From: Site-B1 sp963722665
GTDB lineage: Bacteria; Bacteroidota; Bacteroidia; Flavobacteriales; Flavobacteriaceae
Direction: 5' to 3'
DNA: 19,922 bases
NCBI GenBank assembly: GCA_963722665.1
Contig: CAVRNW010000033.1
Location: 1 to 19,922, forward strand
Below, piece after piece: positions 7,340 through 13,365 of the stretch; position 1 is the stretch's first letter, and every line of letters begins with the position of its first letter. The notes beneath the pieces were generated by a model. It did no database searches and was not told the origin of the DNA. It saw nothing but the letters and a program-made list of their open reading frames with translations. The position numbers and the translations under genes are program-made.

Positions 7340-7487
7340 TTGTTTAAAACCTTGTGTTATTCAAAGTTTTTAGAATGTAAGTTTAAGGATGCATATCATC
7401 CTGAAAAATATAAATAGTATACCTTTAATTTAAAGGTAATTAGTTGGTTAGGTTGAAAAAAGAGTAGCAGTCATGCTGCTCTTTTTT
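7340..7487 (+). ncRNA. Predicted small RNA between the regulator and rhodanese genes
   Basis: The stretch between a complete class II-like promoter and a strong terminator has no credible gene; the longest ATG frame in it encodes 14 residues (from 7390). It can form three hairpins: 7386-7402 (AGGATG/CATCCT, 5-nt loop), 7420-7438 (TACCTTTA/TAAAGGTA) and the terminator at 7456-7487. Length would be about 148 nt. Known sRNAs have this build, but I recognise no family. A short regulatory leader or a remnant spacer is the alternative. Confidence 0.5.
7456..7487 (+). terminator. Intrinsic terminator of the predicted small RNA
   Basis: Stem of 8 A/T-rich plus 4 G/C-rich pairs and one T-G wobble (AAAAAGAG-T-AGCA with TGCT-G-CTCTTTTT), 4-nt loop, followed by a T run. 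It ends just before the next GTAAC box, separating the upstream transcript from the rhodanese operon. Confidence 0.85.
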
Positions 7488-7489
7488 AT

Positions 7490-7533
7490 GTAACCTAGGT
7501 TACTCAAAAATCACTGCAATCATACTAAATTTA
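7490..7533 (+). promoter_or_regulatory. Promoter with perfect GTAAC dyad for the rhodanese-cytochrome-thioredoxin operon
   Basis: GTAACCTAGGTTAC (7490-7503) is a perfect 14-bp palindrome centred 29.5 bp before TAAATTTA (7526-7533). Predicted transcription start is near 7539, 28 nt before the rhodanese start. Confidence 0.8.
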
Positions 7534-7566
7534 CATATCAATTTAATCTAATTAACAAATCGTACC

Positions 7567-7905
7567 ATGTCACTATTAAGTATGCTTTTCGGAGGTTCTG
7601 CTACTAATGAGAACACCAAATTGCTGTCACCACAAGAGTTTAAAGAACATATCTCAAAGAAAAAAGTTCAATTAATTGATATCAGGACACCCGGAGAGTT
7701 CAGGTCAAGTCGAATAAATAACGCTAAGAATATCGATTTTTACTCAGGAAATTTTAAATCAGAGTTCAACAAATTGAATAAAAATAAACCGGTCTATATT
7801 TATTGCAGAACAGGTAGCAGAAGCAGACATGCATCTAATAAACTATATGAAATGGGATTTAAAGAAATTTATGATCTACAAGGCGGAATAGTAAGATGGA
7901 AATGA
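7567..7905 (+). CDS. Single-domain rhodanese sulfurtransferase
   Basis: Seen: 112 residues forming one rhodanese domain: LIDIRTPGEF near residues 36-45, active-site loop C80-R-T-G-S-R with Cys80, and the closing LQGGIVRWK. There is no signal peptide (the short hydrophobic start SLLSMLFGG is followed by polar residues), so it is probably cytoplasmic. Known: such proteins move sulfane sulfur between thiosulfate, persulfides and thiols through a cysteine persulfide. It is first in the operon, its stop overlaps the following lipoprotein frame, and it is preceded by the perfect GTAAC box. Inferred: part of a persulfide-handling route with the thioredoxin and the dioxygenase at 18216. Confidence 0.9.
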   Translation: MSLLSMLFGGSATNENTKLLSPQEFKEHISKKKVQLIDIRTPGEFRSSRINNAKNIDFYSGNFKSEFNKLNKNKPVYIYCRTGSRSRHASNKLYEMGFKEIYDLQGGIVRWK

Positions 7906-7907
7906 TC

Positions 7908-8966
7908 ATGAAAAAATCACTTGTTTTTTTATCTGTACTAATTCTTTTTAATTGTAAACAAAAGGATAAAACGTTTGATAAAGGACTGTTAGTTGAAACC
8001 AGTACGGTTAACGATCATCCCGGAAAAAAATTAATGGAGATAAACTGCTATGCCTGTCATAATCCAACAAACGGACAGGAGGAAAGAATTGCTCCTCCAA
8101 TGATCGCAATCAAAGAGCATTACATTTCCAATAATACAACCAAAGAACAATTCATTGCAGATATTCAGGATTGGATCAAAAAACCTAGTGAGGCAAGATC
8201 TAAAATGCCGGGTGCAATAAGAAATTTTGGATTAATGCCATATGCGCCGTTTCCCGAAGAAACCGTCTTTCAAATAGCAGACTATTTGTACGATAATGAT
8301 ATTGAGCAACCGGAGTGGTTTGAAGATCATGTTAAACAGGAAAGAGGCATGGGACAAGGTATGGGAAGAGGCATGGGGCAAGGTATGGGAAGAGGTATGG
8401 GACAAGGCATGGGAAGAGGACAAGGACCAGGACAAGGACAAGGCATGATGAAGAATCAGGGTCAATCAGTAAATGCAGATCTAAATTATGAAGTTATCGG
8501 GTTAAAATATGCCTTATCGACCAAAGCCCAACTCGGTAAGAACTTGATGGGTGCCATTCAGAAAAAAGGCCTTAAGGAAGCAGTTACATTTTGTAATGAA
8601 AGGGCGTATTCCTTAACAGATAGCATGGCGAGAATCCATCATGCTAATATAAAACGAGTTTCGGATAAACCTCGTAATCAAAATAACAAGGCAAATAGTG
8701 TTGAATTAGCACACATTAAGACCTTTAAGGAAAAGGTATCAAATCAACAGGAAATAGAACCAATAGTAGAGGAAGACAGTGAAGTAGTTAGTTTCTATTA
8801 TCCAATAACCACAAATTCTATGTGCTTGCAGTGTCATGGAACCCTGGATAAAGAATTAATGGCAGAAACCTATAAAACAATTAAAGGATTATATCCAAAC
8901 GACAAGGCCATTGGGTATGATGTAAATGAGGTAAGAGGTATTTGGAGTATTACCTTTGATAAATAA
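7908..8966 (+). CDS. Diheme lipoprotein: cytochrome c domain, Gly-Met repeat, DUF3365-like heme domain
   Basis: Start taken at 7908 (MKKSLVFLSVLILFNC), 352 residues; ATGs at 7896 and 7902 are also in frame, and 7902 would overlap the rhodanese stop as ATGA. Lipid anchor is Cys16. The first heme motif CYACH is at 47-51, with candidate Met ligands at 100 (KMPG) and 110 (LMPY), as in class I cytochromes. Residues 147-180 are a Gly-Met-Gly-Gln/Arg repeat. The C-terminal part, about 190-352, resembles DUF3365/Tll0287-like heme domains (LKEAVTFCNERAY, then CLQCH at 306-310). It is co-transcribed with rhodanese and thioredoxin. Inferred: periplasm-facing electron acceptor or redox sensor linked to sulfur chemistry; the substrate is not shown. 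Confidence 0.85.
   Translation: MKKSLVFLSVLILFNCKQKDKTFDKGLLVETSTVNDHPGKKLMEINCYACHNPTNGQEERIAPPMIAIKEHYISNNTTKEQFIADIQDWIKKPSEARSKMPGAIRNFGLMPYAPFPEETVFQIADYLYDNDIEQPEWFEDHVKQERGMGQGMGRGMGQGMGRGMGQGMGRGQGPGQGQGMMKNQGQSVNADLNYEVIGLKYALSTKAQLGKNLMGAIQKKGLKEAVTFCNERAYSLTDSMARIHHANIKRVSDKPRNQNNKANSVELAHIKTFKEKVSNQQEIEPIVEEDSEVVSFYYPITTNSMCLQCHGTLDKELMAETYKTIKGLYPNDKAIGYDVNEVRGIWSITFDK
8346..8447 (+). repeat. 24-bp tandem repeat encoding GMGQGMGR, then GQG-rich tail
   Basis: Three near-identical 24-nt units (8346-8417) encode GMGQGMGR, followed by a degenerate Gly-Gln-Pro stretch to 8447. It is in frame inside the diheme lipoprotein, between its two heme domains. Third-position differences among units (ggcatg/ggtatg) show it is not a very recent duplication. 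Copy number may vary between strains. Confidence 0.9.
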
Positions 8967-8973
8967 ATTAACT

Positions 8974-9270
8974 ATGAGTAGTTTTTCAGAAATCATAAAT
9001 CAGAATAAACCTGTATTGATCGATTTTCATGCCGATTGGTGCGGGCCCTGTAAAATGATGGCGCCAATATTAAAACAGGTTAAGGAAAATTTGGGTGAAG
9101 GTGTGTCTATCATTAAAATTGACGTAGATAAGAACCAGCAATTAGCTGCAAAATATCAGGTAAGAGGAGTTCCAACCTTAATGCTGTTTAAAAACGGGAA
9201 ACAGCTTTGGAGGCAGTCAGGAGTGATTCAAAAAGAAGAAATTATTAAAACAATTATTAGTTATAATTGA
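8974..9270 (+). CDS. Thioredoxin
   Basis: Seen: 98 residues from the ATG at 8974; an earlier TTG at 8956 would overlap the previous gene and is not needed. Classical thioredoxin fold with WCGPC at residues 22-26 (Cys23, Cys26) and the cis-proline segment RGVPTLMLF. There is no signal peptide, so cytoplasmic. Known: it reduces disulfides and persulfides. It follows the diheme lipoprotein by 7 bp in the operon with the rhodanese. Inferred: it regenerates the rhodanese or releases sulfide from bound sulfane sulfur. A general housekeeping thioredoxin is less likely given its operon. Confidence 0.92.
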   Translation: MSSFSEIINQNKPVLIDFHADWCGPCKMMAPILKQVKENLGEGVSIIKIDVDKNQQLAAKYQVRGVPTLMLFKNGKQLWRQSGVIQKEEIIKTIISYN

Positions 9271-9310
9271 AATACATTTATTAAAAAAAAAGTTTAATAG
9301 TTAAAAAAAT

Positions 9311-9354
9311 ATGATAAATGTCATGATTTAACAGTTTTGAAGAATTTAATTTAG
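9311..9354 (+). promoter_or_regulatory. Promoter with TGAT-type dyad driving a second predicted small RNA
   Basis: ATGATAAATGTCAT (9311-9324), identical to the box of the hexaheme operon, is centred 29.5 bp before TAATTTAG (9347-9354), a TAnnTTTG element with one mismatch. Predicted start near 9360. Confidence 0.6.
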
Positions 9355-9359
9355 CGACT

Positions 9360-9470
9360 TTGATCATAAAACTTATTATTAATACTTAAAGCTAAATAAT
9401 TTAATCCCTAATTATTTTTGTTGATTAATAGCAAGAGGGAAGTGCTCTTAAATAAGAGCACTTTTTTTTA
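9360..9470 (+). ncRNA. Second predicted small RNA downstream of thioredoxin
   Basis: About 110 nt without a gene between the promoter and the terminator at 9441-9469. An internal hairpin pairs AAATAATT (9394-9401) with AATTATTT (9410-9417). No ORF of note. The terminator could instead simply end the thioredoxin operon; the promoter box argues for a separate transcript. No known family recognised. Confidence 0.4.
9441..9469 (+). terminator. Intrinsic terminator
   Basis: AGTGCTCT (9441-9448) pairs with AGAGCACT (9455-9462), 6-nt loop, followed directly by a run of T to 9469. It closes the thioredoxin operon and/or the predicted small RNA. Confidence 0.85.
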
Positions 9471-9545
9471 TATAAATTCCAAATTTCAATTTTTCTTAAT
9501 GGATTTGTTGTAAATTTATGATATCAGGAACACTGGCAGACTTAA

Positions 9546-9589
9546 GTAACAAATGTTACAATGAAAATAGCAGGTGTTAATTAACTTTG
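9546..9589 (+). promoter_or_regulatory. Promoter with GTAAC dyad for the molybdo-oxidoreductase/SulP operon
   Basis: GTAACAAATGTTAC (9546-9559), palindromic except the middle two bases, is centred 29.5 bp before TAACTTTG (9582-9589), a full TAnnTTTG match. Predicted start near 9595, 35 nt before the first codon. Confidence 0.8.
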
Positions 9590-9629
9590 AGAGATAACTT
9601 ATTTTTAACTATTCCAACTTTAATTATTT

Positions 9630-10070
9630 ATGAAGTACGGATTTATAATTGATAACCGAAAATGCATTGGTTGTCATGCTTGTACTACTGCATGCAAATC
9701 AGAACATGATGTCGCAGTAGGTGTTAACAGAACTTATGTTAAGCAAGTAGAAAAAGGGGAATTCCCAAATACAAGAAGAATATTTTCGGTTATGCGTTGC
9801 AATCACTGTACAGATGCACCTTGTGTGGAAATTTGTCCGGTGGAGGCCTTGTATACTCGAGAAGATGGTATTGTAGATTTTGATAATAACAGATGTATTG
9901 GTTGCAAATCCTGTATGCAGGCTTGTCCATATGACGCTTTGTATATAGATCCTGAAACACATACCGCTGCAAAATGTAATTATTGTGCTCACAGGGTTGA
10001 GGTAGGTCGTGAACCGGCATGTGTAACTGGTTTGTCCGGAACATGCAATCATAGCAGGAGACATGCATAA
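9630..10070 (+). CDS. Iron-sulfur half of an FeS-NrfD fusion subunit (frame broken by an apparent extra G)
   Basis: Seen: three full Cys motifs at 12/15/18/22, 57/60/65/69 and 89/92/95/99, and a fourth group at 116/119/131, as in SoeB/PsrB-type four-cluster ferredoxins. There is no signal peptide, so the subunit is cytoplasmic. After PACVT the frame reads GLSGTCNHSRRHA and stops at 10070. Removing one G at 10029-10030 restores VTVCPEHAIIAGD, including the missing last Cys ligand, and runs without a stop into the NrfD part (intact length 536 residues). Thus this and the next entry are one gene. Causes: sequencing error, true mutation, or less likely recoding. Role by family: passes electrons from the Mo subunit to the quinone-reactive membrane subunit. 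Confidence 0.85.
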   Translation: MKYGFIIDNRKCIGCHACTTACKSEHDVAVGVNRTYVKQVEKGEFPNTRRIFSVMRCNHCTDAPCVEICPVEALYTREDGIVDFDNNRCIGCKSCMQACPYDALYIDPETHTAAKCNYCAHRVEVGREPACVTGLSGTCNHSRRHA

Positions 10071-11241
10071 TCCGGAAACGGAAATTTCTCAATTACTGGC
10101 TCGTCAAGCGGTTAAAGTTAGAAAACCGGAAAAAGGCACCAATCCTAATCTGTTCTATATTGACGGGGATGAGTCTTCACTTAATCCGGAAGCAACTGAC
10201 AAATCAGGACCAAGCTTATGGAGTTCGCAAGCTCGCGGAGTTGGTCATTTTGCAAAAGCAGCCGAAAAAATGGTGAATTCCAATGATGATGTCGATCTAT
10301 TACAAATGAGTATTGATAATGAAATACAAGCTGCATACCAAAGAAAAGATTCAGAGAATCCTAACTATATAGATGTACTTAACGGAAAAGCAAGGAGAGT
10401 TTATGATACACCTGATAAAGGAATACTGTGGGGCTGGGAAGTATCAGCCTATGTATTGACGAAAGCCATTGCTGCCGGAGCATTTCTTATGCCTTTTATC
10501 GCCATACTCTTAGGATATGAAGTATCTAATACTGCTAAATTATGGTCGGCTGGAATATCATTAGTAGGATTAGCCTTAACCGGATTATTCTTAGTGATGG
10601 ATTTAGACAGACCGGACAGATTTTTAAATGTGTTATTACGACCACAATGGAAATCATGGTTAGTAAAAGGTGGTTATACTATTTCCATATTTGGATTATT
10701 AGTTACTGTTTGGGGAGCAAATACCTGGTTTGATCTAGGTATTCCTGAAATTCCTCTTCTATGGGTAACTGCTGTTTTTGCAGTGTTATTGGCAATCTAT
10801 ACAGCATTCTTGTTTGCGCAGGCAAAAGGGCGCGATTTCTGGCAAAGTCCAACCTTGCCTTTGCATATGTTAGTGCATAGTGTTATGGCAGGTGCTTCGG
10901 TATTCGCCTTAGTTTCTATAATCACTGGAAATGAGGACTGGATGTCAATTTTAAGTGTGACCTTAATTATCGCATTAGCTGTAAATTTATTTACAATGAT
11001 AACTGAATTGACAATAACGCACCCAAGTACTTCTGCACATACTGTAGTTGAAATGATAACTAAAGGAAAATATAAATATATGTTTTGGATTCGAGTGGTT
11101 CTTTTTGGAAATATCGTGCCGTTATTATTATTAATATTCACACCAGATTTAATAGTAGTCGCTGCAGCGCTTATTTTACATGGAATTTACTACACAGAAA
11201 AAATCTGGGTAGAAGCACCACAACGCATTCCTTTAGCTTAA
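10063..11241 (+). CDS. NrfD/PsrC-type membrane half of the FeS-NrfD fusion subunit
   Basis: Seen: the frame that continues the iron-sulfur half. The first 40 residues (ARQAVKVRKPEKGTNPNLFYIDGDE) are the C-terminal tail of the ferredoxin domain, not an independent gene start; the ATG at 10063 is internal. A polar linker of about 80 residues follows, then from about residue 120 an NrfD-type membrane domain with roughly eight hydrophobic segments and the family hallmark LDRPDRFLN...RPQWKSWLVKGG. Known: NrfD/SoeC/PsrC subunits bind quinone and anchor the complex without heme. Inferred: electrons from sulfur oxidation enter the quinone pool here. It is followed by the four-helix-bundle gene, which separates it from the catalytic subunit. 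Confidence 0.85.
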   Translation: MHNPETEISQLLARQAVKVRKPEKGTNPNLFYIDGDESSLNPEATDKSGPSLWSSQARGVGHFAKAAEKMVNSNDDVDLLQMSIDNEIQAAYQRKDSENPNYIDVLNGKARRVYDTPDKGILWGWEVSAYVLTKAIAAGAFLMPFIAILLGYEVSNTAKLWSAGISLVGLALTGLFLVMDLDRPDRFLNVLLRPQWKSWLVKGGYTISIFGLLVTVWGANTWFDLGIPEIPLLWVTAVFAVLLAIYTAFLFAQAKGRDFWQSPTLPLHMLVHSVMAGASVFALVSIITGNEDWMSILSVTLIIALAVNLFTMITELTITHPSTSAHTVVEMITKGKYKYMFWIRVVLFGNIVPLLLLIFTPDLIVVAAALILHGIYYTEKIWVEAPQRIPLA

Positions 11242-11245
11242 CCCG

Positions 11246-11649
11246 ATTGATGATTATTGATTGATGAAAGATGAATTAAAAAATAGAACCAAAGAATTTG
11301 CAATTGAAATTGTAAAATTATGTGAGTTTTTACCAAACAAACAAATAGGTTGGACCATATCAAATCAAATAATAAGATCAGGAACTTCTGTAGCTGCAAA
11401 TTATCGTGCAGTTTGCAGAGCAAAAAGTGATAAAGATTTTATATCTAAACTTGAAACAGTTATTGAAGAGGCAGATGAAACTCTTTTTTGGCTTGAATTA
11501 ATAAACGATTTAGATTTAATAAAAAACAAAGATTTTAGTGATTTATCGAAAGAAGTAAATGAATTAATATCAATTTTTGTCAGTTCAGTTAAAACTGTTA
11601 AAAAAAGACTCAAGTCAAAAACATATATCTAAAATCATAAACCATCAAT
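11246..11649. mobile_element. Possible intervening-sequence-like insertion carrying the four-helix-bundle gene
   Basis: A 17-nt sequence at 11246-11262 matches the reverse complement of 11633-11649 at 14 of 17 positions (shared core ATTGATG), so the ends could pair and enclose the small gene. In 23S rRNA intervening sequences, the same protein family lies inside an element whose ends pair. Here the unit sits between two genes of one enzyme complex. The ends are AT-rich, so chance pairing cannot be excluded, and no target-site duplication was seen. Confidence 0.35.
11264..11632 (+). CDS. Four-helix-bundle protein (S23/23S rRNA intervening-sequence protein family)
   Basis: Seen: 122 residues from ATG 11264 (a TTG 3 bp earlier is not needed). 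The family pattern is clear: LKNRTKEFAIEIVKLCEFLP, then IGWTISNQIIRSGTSVAANYRAVCRAKS, and VIEEADETLFWLELI. All-helical, no signal peptide. Known: this family (S23 ribosomal-like, four-helix bundle, often a homopentamer) is found inside 23S rRNA insertions and as free genes scattered through Bacteroidota genomes; its function is not settled. It starts 22 bp after the NrfD stop and ends 23 bp before the Mo subunit start, splitting an otherwise conserved pair. Inferred: a late insertion tolerated because it keeps transcription going. Confidence 0.9.
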   Translation: MKDELKNRTKEFAIEIVKLCEFLPNKQIGWTISNQIIRSGTSVAANYRAVCRAKSDKDFISKLETVIEEADETLFWLELINDLDLIKNKDFSDLSKEVNELISIFVSSVKTVKKRLKSKTYI

Positions 11650-11655
11650 TAGAAA

Positions 11656-13365
11656 ATGGGATATAAGAAGCCATCATTTATAGAAAATATTGCGGAGAAA
11701 TTGGGAATTATCCCAAATCTGCACAAAGAAAATTATCAGGAATTTGATAAAGACATGCGACATTTCACTGATGAGGAAGTAGCTGAAATGTATGAGAATT
11801 TTCCACCACCGGAAAAATGGGATAATTGGGTAGAATATGACCCTAAATCCTGGCCAAAAAAAGATAAGAAAACCTATCAAATTGTGCCTACTACATGTTT
11901 TAACTGCGAGAGTGCGTGTGGTTTAACAGCTTTTATTGATAAAGAAACTCAGGTGGTTAAAAAGTTTGAAGGCAATCCTCATCACCCGGGTAGCAGAGGA
12001 CGGAACTGTGCAAAAGGACCTGCAACCATCAATCAAATTACAGATCCTGACAGAATATTATTTCCTCTTAAAAGAAAAGGAAAAAGAGGAGAAGGAGAGT
12101 GGGAGCGCATTTCTTGGGATGAAGCTTTGGACACAATTGCTGCGAGAATCAGAAAGGCCATCAAAGAAGATCGTCATAACGAAATAGCCTATCATGTTGG
12201 AAGACCTGGTCATGAAAAATTTATGAACTGGATATTACAAGGCTGGGGAATTGACGGGCATAATTCACATACAAACATTTGTTCCTCGGGAGCACGTTTT
12301 GGATACAATTTGTGGTATGGATATAATAGGCCATCACCGGACCATGCTAATGCCAAATTTATTTTATTGGTCTCTGCACATTTAGAATCCGGACATTATT
12401 TCAATCCGCATGCACAACGGATTATTGAAGGAAAAATGAAAGGAGCAAAATTGGCAACAATGGATCCTCGTTTATCAAATACTGCATCCATGTCAGACTA
12501 TTGGTTACCGTCTTATCCCGGTACTGAAGCAGCTGTTTTGTTGGCAATGGCATTAATTATTTTAGAAGAAGGGTTGTATAATAGGGAGTATTTAGAAAAC
12601 TGGACCAACTGGAAGGAATATCTTAGAGCAATACATAAGGATAAAGAAGTCACATTTGAGAATTATATTGCCGCAATGATAGATGAATATAAGGAGTTTA
12701 CTCCTGAATATGCTGAAAAGGAATCAGGTGTCAAAGCTGATATGATCGTTGAAATTGCGAGACAAATAGGTGAGGCCGGAGAACGTTTCGCCTCCCATAA
12801 CTGGAGAGCAGCAGGTGCATCAAATCTTGGTGGATGGGCTGTAGCCAGAGGTTTACATTTCTTAACAGTACTAACCGGAGCTGTTGGTGCCAAAGGAGGG
12901 ACATCACCCAATTCATGGAATAAATTTAAGCCAACACAACCTAATCCGCCGGCACCTCAGAAGAAATGGAACGAACTCCATTTTCCAAAAGAATATCCGT
13001 TGGCATTTTTTGAAATGAGCCAGTTGTTACCACATTTCTTAAAAGAAGGAAGAGGAAAAATGGATGTATACTTTTCAAGAGTATTTAATCCGGTTTGGAC
13101 ATATCCTGATGGATTTACCTGGATGGAAATGTTTGCTGATGAATCAAAATTCGGACTACATTCAGCATTAACTCCAACATGGAATGAAACTGCTTTTTAT
13201 GCAGATTTTGTCCTGCCAATGGGATTAGCATCAGAGCGTCACGATTTAAATAGTTATGCTACGCATGGAGGAACTTGGGTGGCATTCCGTCAACCGGTGT
13301 TAAGGGAAGCAGCTCGAAGAAATGGAAAACCTGTGGAGTTTACCTATCAGGCAAATCCCGGGTGA
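11656..13365 (+). CDS. Molybdopterin oxidoreductase catalytic subunit, N-terminal part (SoeA/PsrA-like; frame broken by an apparent extra G)
   Basis: Seen: no Tat or Sec signal (GYKKPSFIENIAEKLG start), so it acts in the cytoplasm. A 4Fe-4S site is formed by Cys81, Cys84, Cys88 and Cys118 (CFNCESACG...NCAKG). Cys209 in NICSSGARFGYN is the likely Mo ligand, as in PsrA/PhsA/SoeA-type enzymes. The frame ends at YQANPG followed by TGA at 13363, but deleting one G from the GGG at 13360-13362 gives YQANPGEVWEED and continues to 14569 (intact length 970 residues, right for the family). Known: SoeABC oxidises sulfite to sulfate on the cytoplasmic side; PSR relatives reduce polysulfide. The lack of an export signal and the sulfur-oxidation neighbours favour SoeA. 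Confidence 0.87.
   Translation: MGYKKPSFIENIAEKLGIIPNLHKENYQEFDKDMRHFTDEEVAEMYENFPPPEKWDNWVEYDPKSWPKKDKKTYQIVPTTCFNCESACGLTAFIDKETQVVKKFEGNPHHPGSRGRNCAKGPATINQITDPDRILFPLKRKGKRGEGEWERISWDEALDTIAARIRKAIKEDRHNEIAYHVGRPGHEKFMNWILQGWGIDGHNSHTNICSSGARFGYNLWYGYNRPSPDHANAKFILLVSAHLESGHYFNPHAQRIIEGKMKGAKLATMDPRLSNTASMSDYWLPSYPGTEAAVLLAMALIILEEGLYNREYLENWTNWKEYLRAIHKDKEVTFENYIAAMIDEYKEFTPEYAEKESGVKADMIVEIARQIGEAGERFASHNWRAAGASNLGGWAVARGLHFLTVLTGAVGAKGGTSPNSWNKFKPTQPNPPAPQKKWNELHFPKEYPLAFFEMSQLLPHFLKEGRGKMDVYFSRVFNPVWTYPDGFTWMEMFADESKFGLHSALTPTWNETAFYADFVLPMGLASERHDLNSYATHGGTWVAFRQPVLREAARRNGKPVEFTYQANPG

Noticed and set aside
8346..8447. CRISPR-like or satellite repeat
   Set aside because: The repeats are directly adjacent, in frame and coding; there are no spacers.
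8232..8465. Minus-strand Ser/His-rich frame opposite the Gly-Met repeat
   Set aside because: Its repeats simply mirror the 24-bp repeat of the plus-strand gene.
9699..10092. Minus-strand frames opposite the iron-sulfur subunit
   Set aside because: No conserved motif; the plus frame holds the Cys clusters and the promoter.
10542..10733. Alternative plus frame inside the NrfD part
   Set aside because: Out of frame with the conserved LDRPDRFLN membrane domain and without any motif.
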